DNA of 64,000 bases from Kingdonia uniflora (GCA_014058105.1 JACGCM010001948.1:124001-188000), one strand, 5' to 3'. Positions 29,763 to 42,783 are shown, counted from the first letter of the stretch. Notes: generated by a model not told the origin, from the sequence alone. Program-made: numbers and translations.

Positions 29763-30130
29763 TATATAAAGAGTACCTTGGTCACCATGTTTGGGTTAAT
29801 TCTTGCATACTTTACTCTATCTGAAATGGTGAAAATGCGGAGTATGGTTCTGGAAGGGAGAATTGTGTCTGAAGCGCAGTGATTGAAGTTGAAGTACTTT
29901 GGTGACTAGTCCTTGGAAATGACGATCTCAGCGCTTGCTCCTCTGACGTATCGAGGGTTGTCGGGAGAGGATGCGGCTGAAGCTGAGGAAGATTCTACTA
30001 TAAGGGGAGATTTCATGTCTTCATCTTGACGGGCGAGGAACGTTGGGCCTGTCTCCGTACCCTTGCAGAAAATAGGGTTAGGGGTTCATATGCAGAAAAA
30101 GTGTATCTGCAGGGCAGATGCGCTAATTTT
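29763..30130 (+). pseudogene. Antisense unit 1 (MVKTRS-type ORF), copy B
   Basis: TATATAAA (29763-29770) lies about 56 bp before ATG 29826, which opens MVKMRSMVLEGRIVSEAQ before a TGA. KLKYFGD, then APAPLTYRGLSGEDAAEAEE, continues in frame after stops. Decayed copy of the ORF at 20146-20511 (minus). Confidence 0.5.
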
Positions 30131-31008
30131 CTGTGTTGTCGGGGATTCTAAGGTTGTGCCCTCTTCATATCTACCAACTCTGTGGTGGTGGTGGTTATAG
30201 AAGAAGCGGTGATGGCAGTGGAGGAGGAGAATTAGCAGGAAGATTCTGCTGAGGCATTCCTATCGTGGTTTTGTGCTCTGAAGACCTTCCATCTTGTTTT
30301 GTGGGTGCCATACTTAGTATACTGCTTACATAGTTCTTGCTTGGAGTTTGACTGTGCTTCAATCGAGCCATGTGAGGAGGACTTTTTGTTGGTTCCTCTA
30401 TTATCTTTGCGTCATGGTGAAAAATCACTGAAGTAAGAAGAACTAGAAAACATGATGCCTCGCCGTGCCTGCATGACCTATAGCTTTGATCAAACAGGGA
30501 AAACTTATTATTTGTAAAGTACCTGAAGTTTGGTGCTGGACGGATAACATTCTAGTATATTCCTGCGTGAAAACTTGTTATCTGTAAATTGTATGTACTA
30601 TGTGTAATATGAATAAAAGTTGATTCTCATGAATTTTGTGTATAGAAAAATTTCTTGAATCGACCTGAAATGTGTTAGTTGAATAACTATTTGATAAGTG
30701 CCGAAACAATGCTTGAACTGAGATGAATATGTGTTGATATAAAAGATTTATGTTTTAGCAGGAAATGGATAAAAATTGTAGAAAATATGTAAATTCGAGC
30801 TATTTAAGGTCGATAGAGATAGTACTCATAAAGTCGATTGTAGTAACCAATGAGTGTACTAGTAAGGGGATAAGTTATAATGGGTAAGTCCAAGATCTTG
30901 GGCTTCTGTTACGCGATACTAGGTAAAAACTGAGTGAAAGGAAGAAGTGATTGAGAAATTTTATAAATACTGATAGGATGACCTGCAAAAGTTTAGGGGA
31001 AGGTTAGG
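30131..31008. other. Antisense-region spacer between units 1 and 2, copy B
   Basis: Aligns with 9572-10534 of unit A. No conserved protein frame is visible. TATAAATA at 30962-30969 is the candidate TATA box of unit 2. Confidence 0.4.
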
Positions 31009-31311
31009 ATTGTGCGGACTCTATCTCAGAGGATTCGTCATGCTGTAGAACGTCGATTGGCCATAAAAGCTACTAAGGTACGGGAGAGAATCTTTGGCTC
31101 GCTCGGTTACGATACTGAGTTACCGATGAGGGTGTTTTAGCTCGAAGGGTTAGATACCAGGAGTAGAGAACTCGAGTATGCCCGTTACTTTTATGAGTTA
31201 TTTTTTCGTGCATTCATGAGGGATTCGGCAGAACGAAAAAGGGTGGTGGGTTTGATCGCTGAAGTGGAGATCTATTTTGAAGATACGAGGATTGGTGAAC
31301 GATGTGATTAG
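31009..31311 (+). pseudogene. Antisense unit 2 (MVQTRS-type ORF), copy B
   Basis: The start ATG has become ATT (31009-31011) and Gln-Thr-Arg-Ser reads Arg-Thr-Leu-Ser. The rest, RERIFGSLGYDTELPMRV, a TAG, then RSRELEYARYFYE and RDSAERKRVVGLIAEVEI, is clearly homologous to copies A and C. The usual stop is lost and the frame ends about five codons later. Confidence 0.55.
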
Positions 31312-31603
31312 AGGCTGGTTGCCAAGGTTGTGATATGTTGTGTGGAGTGTGTTCTTATGAATAATAATAAATGCCAGAATGTAGCAGAAATAACATAAGT
31401 CAATCAGATTCTCAATAGGGGCAAATCTGTTTTGAGACTGTTAAGTAAATATTTTGAATAAATTTGAATATTTGTATGATCTTGTAAATGACGTCAATCG
31501 CTATAAGTATTATAAACAAGGACTGTGAAACAAAAATACGTGAAAGCAGAAGCTTCTAGTTTTGTTTTAAAGAAAAAAAGAAATAGAGCTCTGACATCCC
31601 ACA

Positions 31604-32039
31604 GTGCGAGTCATCATAAGTGAGGGGAGATCAAGAAAAGATATGGAAAGAAGGGGAAAAAATATGTTGAAAAATGAGAGCAGTTGTAATGATGGAAAAA
31701 TGGTTTTATCAAAAAGGTACAAGGCGTCTGACATGGAGAGTGGAAAAGACGCCTCAGTTCCAGAATCGAGGACGGTTCATGCAAGGAGCAATAAATGCCA
31801 GCCGCATGAGAGAGAGAAGATAAACAGTTTTTCTTCGTCTCTAAACAATCATTTTATCACAAAAAACTTGTAGAGCGCTCAGAGAGAAAGGTGAAATATC
31901 AGGGGAATAAATTAAGAGTTATCTGAAGACAATAAATGGTTAAAGAGGGCAAAAGGTTCGGGATCTCGTAGGTGGGAATACAATACTGTAGTGAGGAGAA
32001 AGCTTGACTCTTCTACCAATTTGCATCCAGATATTGAAG
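31604..32039 (+). pseudogene. Antisense unit 3, exon a, copy B
   Basis: The ATG at the position used in A and C is ATA here. The frame is otherwise open to 31873: SEGRSRKDMERRGKNMLKNE, then KDASVPESRTVHARSNKCQP. It ends at GT 32040 after PDIEG, matching the A and C donor. TATAAACA-type sequence lies about 100 bp upstream. Confidence 0.5.
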
Positions 32040-32191
32040 GTTAACAGAGATATATAAGCATTATACTTTGATATTCTATAATGTAAATATATGTATTATG
32101 CGTGAATGATTGATCAGAGATATACGTTGAATATATAAATATATATGTTTTCATAGATGGAAGAATGATAAATACTTTAACCTGTATGTAG

Positions 32192-32997
32192 GTCGAGCGT
32201 GAGAGGCATCTGTGTAGGTCGAAATAGTCCTGTAGAGTATGTTTTTAAGATGGGTAGGTCATCTGTTAATGACGTTTCGACCTCTGGTAAGACGAATGAG
32301 TCTGATAGTGAAGGGGAAGGAGGATTAGAACAATTTCTAGGTTTCCCTGGTCAGTTGGTGTCTTATCCTCCAGGTTCTGATGCTTTCAAAGAATTTTCTA
32401 AAGCCAAGGGGGACATAGGAGGTAAGTGGGGTAAATGTGTAGAGTTTGCCGGCAGGCAGTTTAGGGGTTGTACGGTAGCGGAGGGGGAGGAGTATTTTTA
32501 TCTTTTGGCAGATTTGGAAGCAAAAAAATAAGATAGGGGTATAGATGAATCGATCTCGTTAGAGTATTTCGATGGAGATGTCCGGAGTGACCGTTCAGAG
32601 GGTTTTCTATATTACCTCTCTCAATTAGAGTATGGGTTGTGCCTCCCCCTCACCAATTTGGCAAAGGGGGTAATGAATGCAATTGGGGCATGTCCCGTTC
32701 AAATGAACGGGAATATGTGGGAGGTTCTAACTGTATGTGACCATCTGAATGATAGGTGGGAATGGGAGAAAAAAGTGAGGAGGATAACCCCCGAGGACAT
32801 TCTGCAGTTTTATGAGGTTAAGAATTTTAAGGCCAGTGGGGGGTCGTACTTCTGTGCGAGCGTTACTCGGTGTTGTTTTTTTGATATGAATTCAGCAGGT
32901 CGAACATGGAATGACAACATCATATGGGTGAAGGGTAATTGCCTTCAAAGAGATGATGAGGAACTTTTGGACCTTCGATTTAGATCTGTAAAGCGAA
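32192..32997 (+). pseudogene. Antisense unit 3, exon b (putative gypsy-type transposon domain), copy B
   Basis: 32199-32531 reads MGRSSVNDVSTSGKTNES, FLGFPGQLVSYPPGSDAF and EGEEYFYLLADLEAKK before TAA. 32637-33005 continues with CLPLTNLAKGVMNAIGACPV, WEVLTVCDHLNDRW, SAGRTWNDNIIWVKGNCLQ and ELLDLRFRSVK, ending at the donor near 32998. Only one or two stops separate it from an open exon, so it complements copy C, which stops later. Confidence 0.65.
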
Positions 32998-33078
32998 GTA
33001 ACTAAAGACATGCATAAATAAAATTATTGTTATGTTTCTTTGACAACTGCAGTCGATAGAAAAATGTGTTTATTGTAG

Positions 33079-34255
33079 GTGTGAAGTCTATAGTAGAAAG
33101 GAAAGAGTCTTTGTTGGACGAGGTCGCGGAGGAGGAGACTGAACTCGAACTGGTCTTGGGGGAACTTGGGCCTGAGTAGAAAGAAGAGAGTTGAAAGTAG
33201 ATCGAAAAAAGTTGTAAAGGCTCAGTCTACTAGGTCAATGACGGGTGTCAACGAAGGAACAAGGCAAACAAGTGGGGAGGAGGTTCAAGCTAAGACACCT
33301 GGGTCGGGCAGTTCTGCTCAAGCGAGCCTTTCAGCGAGCAAGATAGCCCACAAGTTTAGGAAGAGACAGATAATTTTTTTTTTGCTGGCCTCTGGTACCA
33401 CAATAAGTGGTGAGGTCGCGCAAGGGAAATGGAGGAGGGTTGATCCTTTGGGGGGCTCAAGAAAGAAGGTCGCTGAGGGGAGATCTATTTTAGTGGATAA
33501 CCTCAAAGAGGTCGAGGAAAAGGATAGGTTAACGATTCTACAAGGAAAGGAAGACACGAGCCAGATGGTAAGTTTATGTTATCAGATAGAAATGTTTAAT
33601 GTACTTCGAGCTAGTAACTAAGGTCGATATAATTTTTACAGATTGCTCATCTTGTCAAGGGGATTTGGCTCGGTATAGAAGAACAGGAATCCGAGCTTAA
33701 GAAGGTGAATAGCAAGCTGGAGAAAAATCTGGCTCGAGTCAAGACTGATACCGTGAAAGAAGTCAAGTAGCTGAAGGCCGCTCATGCCATGACGATCGGC
33801 CAGTTACATGTCGAGGCAAAGGGTAATTTAGATGAGATAGTTGAGGAGCGTGACAGACTAGGTCATCACTTGATGCTAAAGGGCTACTTTCAGGAGGAGG
33901 TAGATGCCATTAAGGCTGACACCTATGCTGAAGAAGAAGAGGAGGAAGCCGAAGTACTGGGGGTTGTGGACGGTCTGGATGGTGTCTCCCCCTAAATGGT
34001 GCTCGATAACCAAGGGGACGATGTTGAGCTCCCAGAAGGTGAGAGTGAAATGGTAGGGTAAACATGTGTTTTGTCTGAATATTTGTAAGCTGTATAACCT
34101 TTGCGTGGGAAAAGAACTTCTGTATGTTGACTTTGTTTATAAATCTTTTGTAGGTACTTAGAGAGATGAGTCTCAGGATAAATGACCTAGAATCAAGACT
34201 TGCCAGGGAAATAGAGACCTCAACAACCCTATTGTCTGCGCAAGCGGAGTTGCAG
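33079..34255 (+). pseudogene. Antisense unit 3, exons c-e, copy B
   Basis: Predicted c 33079-33567 (donor GTAAG), d 33642-34052 (after TTTACAG), e 34154-34255 (after TTGTAG, before GTTAG). Exon c is Lys/Arg/Ser-rich and has an indel near 33170. Exon d reads KGIWLGIEEQESELKK, then GNLDEIVEERDRLGHHLMLK and VDAIKADTYAEEEEEE; exon e MSLRINDLESRLAREIET. All donors and acceptors of B keep GT and AG. Confidence 0.6.
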
Positions 34256-34546
34256 GTTAGATTGGAATAGGTTGTTCAGTCTTCATGTTATACCAACACT
34301 AAGTTAAGTAAATATGATAGAAATGTATAGCAATTATCCAACGCTATTAATACCAAATAGGATATCGAAAGTGTGTACTTTATACGCCGAAAGAATATTC
34401 ACGAAGTCTTCATCTGAGAACGGACTCCAAAAAAGTAATTGGACACAGATGCTTAGAAATCATCTAATCTCTTAGGATGTTGTATGTATATGCAGAAATG
34501 ATACTTTATGAATTGAACTGTACTAAATCATTGTTATATGTTTCAG

Positions 34547-35929
34547 GTCAAATTGGATGCATCTCGCGTACGTGAGGATCACGAACACATGTGCAATCGG
34601 GAATTTGCAGAGCAGTTCGATAGGATGAATAAGGTGAACGAGAATAGGGAGGATCAATACGTGAAGGCATACTTCATACTTGTGAAAAATCAGGTCGTCG
34701 CTGACCTAACTCGTCAGGTCGAGGAGAAAGATTATGTGATTAAGAAGGGGTCGTAAGATTTATCCGAGGCAACAAAGCGTGCCAAGAATCTTCAACGTCA
34801 GGCTAAAGCGCTGGCTGTAAAGGGTAAGCAGGCGTACATGGCTCAATACCGCATCCAGGCGCTGGAATGAACTGAGGAACTATGTCGATCTTATCTCAAT
34901 AGATTCAGGGCCGATCTGGAGCGAATGAGATAGAAATTCATTGGAAAAGATGACGAGCTGAGGGTAGCTCGAGAAAATCTATCTGCGTCAGAGGCCGCAG
35001 CTGAACATTTGCATACAGTCCTCTCCGCCAAGGATATGGAATTCTGAGTAATACAGCGCAGATGCGATGACTTAAACGAGAGAGTTGCTCGACTTAAAGC
35101 CGAAAGGGATCAAGTCATTTCTCATGCCAAGAAAGTTGAGGCTAGAGAGCATTATGGGGGAAGTAGAACTGTGGTTAATGCTCTTCTAGTTTAAGGGAAT
35201 GTTGTTAGTCTCTCAGATCGCATTAGAGAGCTAGACTGTGATATATCTCGAATTCAAGGGCATGTTCAAAAAGGCTATGCAAATTTGAGGGAATGCCAAC
35301 ATAAGCTGGATGCTGCTCTTATCAGGGAGAAATTTCTAGAAGGGGAGATCAAAGCAAAGGAGTTGCTAGTGAAGATAAAGGATGAATTATTGAAGGATCT
35401 GCCTGTGAGAGAGGAGTTGAATGCTGAGCTTGGGGTGCTTCATGCTCGGGTAGTAGAATTACAAGCCATGAGCCTGGCTGAGTCAGCGCAGTATATTTCT
35501 AAATTGAAAGAAGATGCCACTTATCATGGTAGGGTTGATGCGGATATAATCGCATGGAAGGATACTTGTGTTAGTTTAAAGTTACGTCACGAGAGGTCGA
35601 AGGCTAGATTTGCAAAAGCGGCAGTACCTGATATGGCTCGATCTGACTTGTTAAAGGTGGTTGTTGCATATTTTGTAGAGGAAGTTAAAAGGCTTGAGTC
35701 AGAATGAGATACCTTTCTCAAAACTCTATCAGATAAGGGATGTACCTGTGGAGCTAAGATAGATTGAGGTAACTGTTTGGGTACCATGGAGACCCAACTG
35801 GGCCCTCGATCTGCTAACTTAGTCGAAATAGGTAGGGCTGCTGTGGCCCGCGAACTGAAAGATAGACCTCTTGATGATGTGGGGGAAAGCATCGCTGACA
35901 CTTCATCAATAGAGAAGAATCTTCTGTAA
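34547..35929 (+). pseudogene. Antisense unit 3, exon f (coiled coil, Cys motif), copy B
   Basis: Follows ATATGTTTCAG. Open stretches: 34547-34756 (HMCNREFAEQFDRMNKVNEN) and 35285-35707 (RECQHKLDAALIREKFLEGE, REELNAELGVLHARVVELQA, SDLLKVVVAYFVEEVKRLES). The Cys motif SDKGCTCGAKID and LKDRPLDDVGESIADTSS close the protein, with stops at about 34756, 34868, 35047, 35705 and 35765. It is the copy with the longest coiled-coil stretches. Confidence 0.65.
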
Positions 35930-35984
35930 TATGATTTTGACCTGAAAATAAGTAAAATTGTTACAAATACATTGTTAAGATGAA

Positions 35985-37080
35985 AGCTAGTATGACCATT
36001 GCTTTATCTTATGTCGGGTGGAATCCTTGATATAAAACAAATTTTTACATTCGTTCTAATCGCAGAAATGTAAAGGGGTAGCTAGACCAAGTGTTATCCT
36101 TGATTTAGGCTAATAGAAATGTCGCAGAGATATTAAAAGAGAAGAAAGCTAGTATGACCTTTGCTTTATCTTATGCCCGGTTGTGTTTTTGATGTGAGGC
36201 GAGTTTTTATACTTGTCACAATCGCAGAGCTGTAGAGATTCAGCTGAACCAAGTTGTATCCTCAATCCCGCCTACTGATATTGACCAAACAAGTTGTAAA
36301 AGATGAAGACTAGTATTACCTATGTCTTATCTCTTGCTTGGCTCTTTGAAGTGGAACAAGTTTTCACACTTACCACCCTCGCAGATATGTATAGATTCAG
36401 CTGAACCAAGTTGTATACTCGATCCAGCCTACTGGTGTGGACCAAACAAGTTATAAAGATGAAGACTAGTATTACCTATGCCTTATCTCTTGTTTGGCTC
36501 TTTGAAGTGGAACAAGTTTTCACATTTGCCACCCTCACAGATATGTATAGATTCAGCTGAACCAAGTTGTATGCTCGATCCAGCTTGCTGTTGTGGACCA
36601 AGCAAGTTATAAAGATGAAGACTAGTATTACCTATGTCTTATCTCTTGCTTGGCTCTTTGAAGTGGAACAAGTTTATACACTTGCCACCCTCGCAGATAT
36701 GTAAAGATTTAGTTGAACCAAGTTGTATGCTCGATCTAGCCTACTGGTGTAGACCAAACAAGTTGTAAAGATGAAGAGTAGTATTACCTATGTCTTATCT
36801 CTTGCTTGGCTCTTTGAAGTGGAACAAGTTTTCACACTTGCCACCCTAGCAGATATGTATAGATTCAGCTAAGCCAAGTTGTATGCTCAATCCAGCCTAC
36901 TGGTGCGGACAAAACAAGTTGTAAAGATGAAGAGTAGTATTACCTATATCTTATCTCTTGCTTGGCTCTTTGAAGTGGAACAAGTTTTCACACTTGCCAC
37001 CCTCGCAGATATGCAGTGGCAGAAGCCAACAAAGTTCCTTGATCGAACTTAGGGAATGTGGATTGTAAGCTAGTATTATT
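35985..37080. repeat. Tandem repeat (about 156-bp period) of element B
   Basis: GACTAGTATTACC or its variants recur at about 35985, 36148, 36310, 36466, 36622, 36777 and 36934, with a further partial unit at 37070. Shared: TATCTCTTGCTTGGCTCTTT, GGAACAAGTTTTCACACTTG, CCCTCGCAGATATGTATAGA. The middle units are almost identical. It has the same position as the arrays of A and C, but the unit sequence has drifted. Confidence 0.85.
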
Positions 37081-37239
37081 TATGCTTGAATCCATGGAAT
37101 GTGAATGACTATTTCATGAAGAGATTGACATGAAGTAAAAGAAAACTTTCATTGATAAGTTTAGAATTTACATTGGATGGAGATAAGAATCTTACTTTTG
37201 GAATTGATAACAAACAGTGAAGCATGAAAATGGAGTAGT

Positions 37240-38330
37240 AAGACGACTAACGATAGTATCGCATCAGTAGTCTAGTGTTCCAAGAATTTGAAATGGGGAC
37301 TCCCTCTTCTGTCATGAGATAGTATGATTCTAGGCCTGAGAGACCTGTGATAATGAATGGACCCTCCCAATTGTTGGCTAATTTACTAGCGTGAGGCTCT
37401 TTGCGATGTTGAGGAATCTCTCTTAGGACGAGATCTTTGATTTGGAAGGTGCGGCTCCTGACTCGATTATTGTAAGATCTGGCGAGCATATAATGGTATC
37501 GACCTAGGTTAGCGATGGCGCATTCCCCAGTTTCATCTATCATATTGAGGCTGCTAGCCAATTCGAACTTATTTTCCTCGTCAGTTAGCTCGTGATCCCG
37601 AACTGGATGATGGTATTCAGAAGGAATGACAGCCAGTGCCATAAGCAAGGAGGAATGGGGTACACCCTATGGACTGTCGAGGGGTAGTTTGATACGCCCA
37701 TAAGACGTAAGGTAGTTCGCAGACCCAATTTCCTTTTTTCTGTGAGTAAAGCCATTTTTTGAGTCCATCCACAATGGTTTTGTTGGTGATTTTGGCTTAG
37801 CCATTTCCTTGAGGATAGTATGGATTTGATGGTGAATGAATAATATTGTGGTGATTTGGGAAAGTAACGACCTTATCACTTACGAACTGGGGCCCGTTAT
37901 TGATACAAATTAGGTGGGGGCACCCGAATCGAGTGATTATGTTATTCCAAATGAAATAAATGACCTCTTCTTCCCTAGTTCGACATGGTGGAATTATTTT
38001 TACCCATTTCGTAAAGTAACCGGTAGCTACGAGTAGGTGGCAACGATTACCTGGAGAGTTAGGGAATTCACCGACTAGGTCTAGTGCCCATCTTTTGAAT
38101 TTCTAGAAAACCTTGCTTGCATGGAACTCAAGCGCAGGGGCACATATCATATTTCCATATCTCTAGCAGGTTTCACATCTGCGGGAATACTCTTCTGCTT
38201 GCTTGCGCATGCCGAGCCAGAATACTCCTTGAGTTATTGCTCAGTTTGTTAATGATCTACCTGCGGTGAGGGAGCCACATGTTCCTTCGTGTAGTTCACG
38301 GAGCAGTTTGTCTGCTTTTGTCTTTGAGAG
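37240..38330 (-). pseudogene. Integrase of element B (decayed)
   Basis: 37247-37648 encodes the C-terminal domain: SEYHHPVRDHELTDEENKF, then YNNRVRSRTFQIKDLVLREI, ANNWEGPFIITGLSGLESYY. The core lies at 37660-38100 in changing frames, with YYPQGNG, a stop and then Ala-Lys where the catalytic Glu is expected. The zinc-binding part lies near 38150-38330. Several frameshifts. Confidence 0.75.
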
Positions 38331-38578
38331 GCACTTGAGGTAAGGCCCTGTAATGGATAGGCGGTAAAGCATACCGTTTTAAGTAATGTAACATTTTGAG
38401 TTTTTGGTCAACTGTCTATGTTCCCTCGGATCTGTTGGAAGTGGTCCGTTGCATTTGTTGTCGACGCCGAGGTAATCTAAGAAAGGCTTTCGCCAATCAT
38501 CGTTTCCCTCTTTATCGCCCCCACTGTTAATTGTGCATACAGTTATGCGATGATCCTGGGGGTTGAAATGAATTCGAT

Positions 38579-39010
38579 TTAGTGATATCGAGCTTCTGTA
38601 CCCAAGACCCCGGCTAGATATGCCAAGGAATCGGCATGTCTGTTTTTGCCTCGAGGAAGATATTCGAGGGTTGCTTTCGTGAACTTACTCATCCTATCTG
38701 CGATGAGGGATGCGTATTCGATCATCTTTCCATTCTTCTTGTACTGCTTAGAATAATGATGAACGATGAGCAATGAATATATATAAATAGAGAGCTTGGG
38801 GACATCGAGCTCAGGTGCGAGGTCGAGTCCGTAAATGAGAGCTTCATACTCGGTGACATACTAGGTTCCGTAAAATCCAAGCGGATTGATTTCCCAATTC
38901 TGTTATTTGAAGGGGTAATCAAAACGATCCTGATTCCTGACCCTGCAGGTCCTGCTGATCCATCGATGAGAAGCCTTCACCCCGACGTAGTGATCCATTC
39001 ATCTCGCTCG
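38579..39010 (-). pseudogene. Second RNase H (aRH) of element B
   Basis: Encodes SPSMKLSFT-type frameshifted sequence at 38722-38922 and, in frame at 38579-38773, MLIVHHYSKQYKKNGKMIEY, then LEYLPRGKNRHADSLAYLAG (third Asp retained in HADS). A frameshift near 38850 disrupts the NNxxEYEALIHG helix. It lies between RT-RNase H and integrase, as in Tat elements. Confidence 0.7.
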
Positions 39011-39039
39011 TCGAATGGCTTAGGAGTTGGATTTTTTGG

Positions 39040-40330
39040 CGTGCTTTCGGTAAGGTCCGGGTCGTGCTCTGCCCACTCGGGATCCTCCACTAGAAAATCT
39101 GCGAGGAAATCGGTAACGGCCTGACCTTTCTTGGAATGGCGTTGTTCAAACTTGATATCATGTTCTCCTAAACTGACCGACCACTGTTGTACTCTTCTTG
39201 ACTTATCTTTTTGGATAGGACTTTCCGAAGTGGGTAGTTCGTCATCACTTTGACTGCATGCGCTTGGAAGTAGTGCTTGAGTTTCTGTGAAGTGTAAACA
39301 AGGGTGAGAAGAAGTTTCTCTATTTTAGAGTACCTTGTTTCTGCTGGTATAAGCATTTTACTGATGATGAAGACTAGTTTCTCAATTTTCCCTTTTAGGC
39401 GAATGAGAACTGAGCTAAGAGAAGAGTCAGTGACTGTTAGGTAGATTATCAGTTCCTCATTATCTATTGGGGTGTTCATTATGGGATACCTCCCCAAATA
39501 GATTTTAAGATCCTAAAAATCTGTTTCACATCCTGGTGTCCATGTGACATCTCTGGTTGGCTGGACCTTTCCTCATTTGGTATATCCCTAGAGTAACAGG
39601 AATAGCCAATGGCAGCGGTCTGAGGATTTGGAGATGAAACGGTTGATTGCGACAATCTTGTCGGCGAGTTTTTGAACGTCTTTTGTTGTCTTTGGAGAAG
39701 GCATGTCGAGGAGTACGTGGATTTGATCTGGATTTGCCTCAATCCCTTTCTTGTTGATGAGGTAGCCTAAGATGCGGCCAGAATGTACCCCGAATTGACA
39801 TTTATCTGGGTTGAGACACATTCTGTAAGATCGATGGATGATGAATATTATGTTGAGATCTGAGAGGTGATTTTCTGACTGTATGCTTTTGCACAAGATA
39901 TTATCGAGGTAGACTTTAACGTTCTTTCCCAGGCGTGCTTTGAACATAGTAATAATCAATCGTTGGTATGTGGCTCCTGCGTTCTTGAGCCCGAAGGGCA
40001 TGAATTTGTAACAGTAAAGGCCACTCTCGGTGATGAATGTTGGCTTTTCTTGATCTTCTTCCAGGAGTGGTATTTGGTTATATCCTAAAGCAGCGTCCAT
40101 CATAGATAGGAGATCATGGCCTACAGTGGAGCCGAGGATCTGATGAACATTGGGAAGAGAGAAACTGTCCTTTGGGGTATACTTTTTTAGATTTGTAAAA
40201 TCTATACAAATGCGAACTTTTCCATTCTTCTTTAGGGCAGCGATAATGTTGGATATCCAGTCTGGATATTTGGCTTCTCGAATGAATCCCACTTTGATCA
40301 ATTTCTTGATCTCGGTGTTAACTTCATCTC
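39040..40330 (-). pseudogene. Reverse transcriptase with linked RNase H, element B
   Basis: 39588-40301 keeps most of the RT: MIKVGFIREAKYPDWISNI, KNGKVRICIDFTNLKKYTPK, LLSMMDAALGYNQI (first palm Asp), FMPFGLKNAGATYQRL, then VKVYLDNILCKS. The second palm motif is Tyr-Leu-Asp-Asn instead of Tyr-x-Asp-Asp, so the last catalytic Asp is lost. A frameshift near 39600 leads to thumb and RNase H (39168-39497: VFIISKMLIPAETRYSKIE, YTSQKLKHYFQAHAVKVMT). Confidence 0.8.
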
Positions 40331-40390
40331 GAAGGCGAGGTGAGAGTCGTCGCTATTTCTGTTTGACTACTGAGGTGTTGATGTTGATGG

Positions 40391-41248
40391 CTAACTTGTG
40401 GCAAGCCATAGCTGGATCAACTCCTGGCATTTCTTCGAAAGACCAAGCAAAAACGTCTCGATTGAGTTGTAGGAACTTGATGAGAGCGTCTTTCTCGTGT
40501 TGAAATAGCTTAGTTCTGATGAATGTACCTCTGCTAGGGCCATCAATGTTGACATATTTTGTAGGCTCATTTGTAGGTGATTGGTCGTCGAGGTGATCAA
40601 TTTTCTGTAATTGCTATGCGGCCAATCTGTCCGAGGTATCTAGGATGGCGGAGATAGTATTTTTGCAAGCTCGAGAAAGTTTCTGACTACCTCTGATTTC
40701 GTAAATACCATTATCATGCTTGAACCGGAGGGCTTGATGATAGGTGGAAGCGATTGCTTCTCTGTTGTATATCCAGCAGTGGCCCATAATCCCAAGAGAG
40801 CGAGACTTGGCATTGATGACATAGAAAATGACGCCGATAATGGCTGGTCCTGCGGTAATAGGTAAGATAATTTTGCCTACTCATTTTTCCAGGGAGCCGT
40901 TGAACCCGCTAATGTCGGTGTCGCTCTGAATGACTTGGTCAGCCAACCTCATCTGGTGGATCGTACTCTGAAAAAGAATTTCAATACCACTTCCAGTATC
41001 GATCATCATTGTGTGCATGACAAACTGTTTCATCTTAAGTATTATGACTAACGCATCATGATGTGGAAATTTGACATGACTAGTATCACAGTCTTCGAAA
41101 GAGATCCTAGCCGCCGATTGCTTGACTCGGGAAGAAGTTTGGCTTTTTTATCTTGAGGTGTAAGATCATAGCATTCGGAGGGCCTTTTGCTTTTTGATCG
41201 GTTGGAATTGTTGATCTGGTTGATTTCGATCATGTTACTGAGGTGCAT
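40391..41248 (-). pseudogene. Aspartic protease region of element B
   Basis: The minus strand around 40980-41030 reads MMIDTGSGIEILFQST with the Asp-Thr-Gly active site intact. 40640-40822 continues with the flap region (a frame containing PSLALLGLWATAGY is the shifted reading of the IMGHCWIYN part). Upstream, 41048-41248 is the gag-protease linker rich in Ser, Lys and Pro. Frameshifts separate the pieces. Confidence 0.65.
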
Positions 41249-41299
41249 GTAGTAGAGATGCTTCTCCTCAGCCTTGTCGTTGACCTAAACAACTTCGAG

Positions 41300-42760
41300 T
41301 TGTTTCTTATGGTTACCATCCTGGCATGGTAGAGCGGTTCTTTTAACAGTAGTGGAAAAAGTACGGAGACTCGGACGTTCAACTTTGGGAGTACGGGTTT
41401 GCTTTGCAGACCGCTTCTCCGAGGGCACTCAGTATTTCCCTTGGTTCGTTTATGATCCCTCTATTCCTCCTTAGGCTCACTGGTTGTTCTGCAGGTGGGG
41501 ACTTGGTGGAGAGGACAGACTTAGTATACTTTTGTCGCTCAGACATCATCCTCTCTAAGTCAACGTAACTATTGACCTTGGTGATCATCTCCTCCAACGT
41601 CGTAGGTTTGTTAAGAAATAGGTATTCCTTGGCTTTCCAATCGAGCCAGAGGGCATTGGTGAACGCGGTCACAGCTATCTTTTGGTCGAGGTTATCTGCC
41701 TTTCTTGTGAGCTCTAGGAATTTCATTTAAAAATCCTCAAGCTTTTCTCCTTATAACTGCATAAGACCGATTAGAGAGTATGAGTTTTCCTCTTTGTCTC
41801 TGTTGTGGGCATATGTTTAATGAACTGTTTCTGCAGCTGATCAAATGTGCAGATAGATTCCTCAGGAAGAGAGTGGAACCATTAGAGTGGCTCTTCCTGT
41901 AAACTTGTGGTGAACAGTCGACATAGAATGTGGTTGAGATTAGAATACAACCCCAATGAATCGCGATATTGCTGGATATGCTCCTTCGGGTCCGTACCTT
42001 TGTACTTGTGAATTTAAGGAGTATGGAAACCTTTTGGTATTTCCATATCGAATAGTTCTTTGGCAATTAGACTTCCTTGTAACGCCATGGTGTCATCGGT
42101 AGTACCCAGAACTTGTGCCTCGATCAGCTCCTTGATTCGTTGATCTATATGTTCTTTTGTGACATAATGACGTGTTGGTTGAACAGTTGGATGTGCTGGC
42201 AGGGGATGATGAGTCCCCGTACCTTCACTTAGACGGTCTCGTGCTAGAATCTGACGGAGAGGTCACTGGTCTTCCGCATGATGAATGGGAATCTGGTGAC
42301 CCCGACTGATTTCCGATTAAACTTCTCCACCCAAATGGATGGAGGGTTAAGGTCCGTGTGGTAGATTTCAGGAGATTGCTTTACTGGTGGCCCCCTAGGT
42401 TCAAACCTTTCCCTTGCCGAAATACGGGAGGTTTTTGGAAGTTAATCGTGACCTCTGGCAGGAGGGGCCTGCTGAGTATTTTGCAGAGCCTCGAGTGCAG
42501 TCTGTATTGTTGTCATCTGATCTTCGTGTCGTTTGAGTGATGTCAAACGAGCTTGTTATTCTGCATCGAGCTCTTTCTCTCGGAGCTCACGATCTCTTGT
42601 CAATTAAAGTTCGAGCTCGACGCGTTTCTCTACCTCTGCGTGGAGATTCACCTGTAACTCGGTGAGTTGTCCTGGATCTACATAAATTTCGAGCTGAGCT
42701 CATGCGGCCTATCGTCTGGAAGAAGCCACAGTAAAAAATTATAATGAAAGACTGCCTTAG
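41300..42760 (-). pseudogene. gag: gag of element B (decayed)
   Basis: 41379-41726 holds the C-terminal capsid part: MKFLELTRKADNLDQKIAVT, LNKPTTLEEMITKVNSYVDL. 41737-42066 is the middle part in a shifted frame. The start codon present in C is changed here (near 42725). Start lost, several stops. Confidence 0.7.
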
Positions 42761-42783
42761 GGTATCGTGGAAATACAATCTTT

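Noticed and set aside
40150..40503. Plus-strand frame opposite the element B reverse transcriptase
   Set aside because: Out of phase with anything recognisable and explained by the RT coding on the minus strand.
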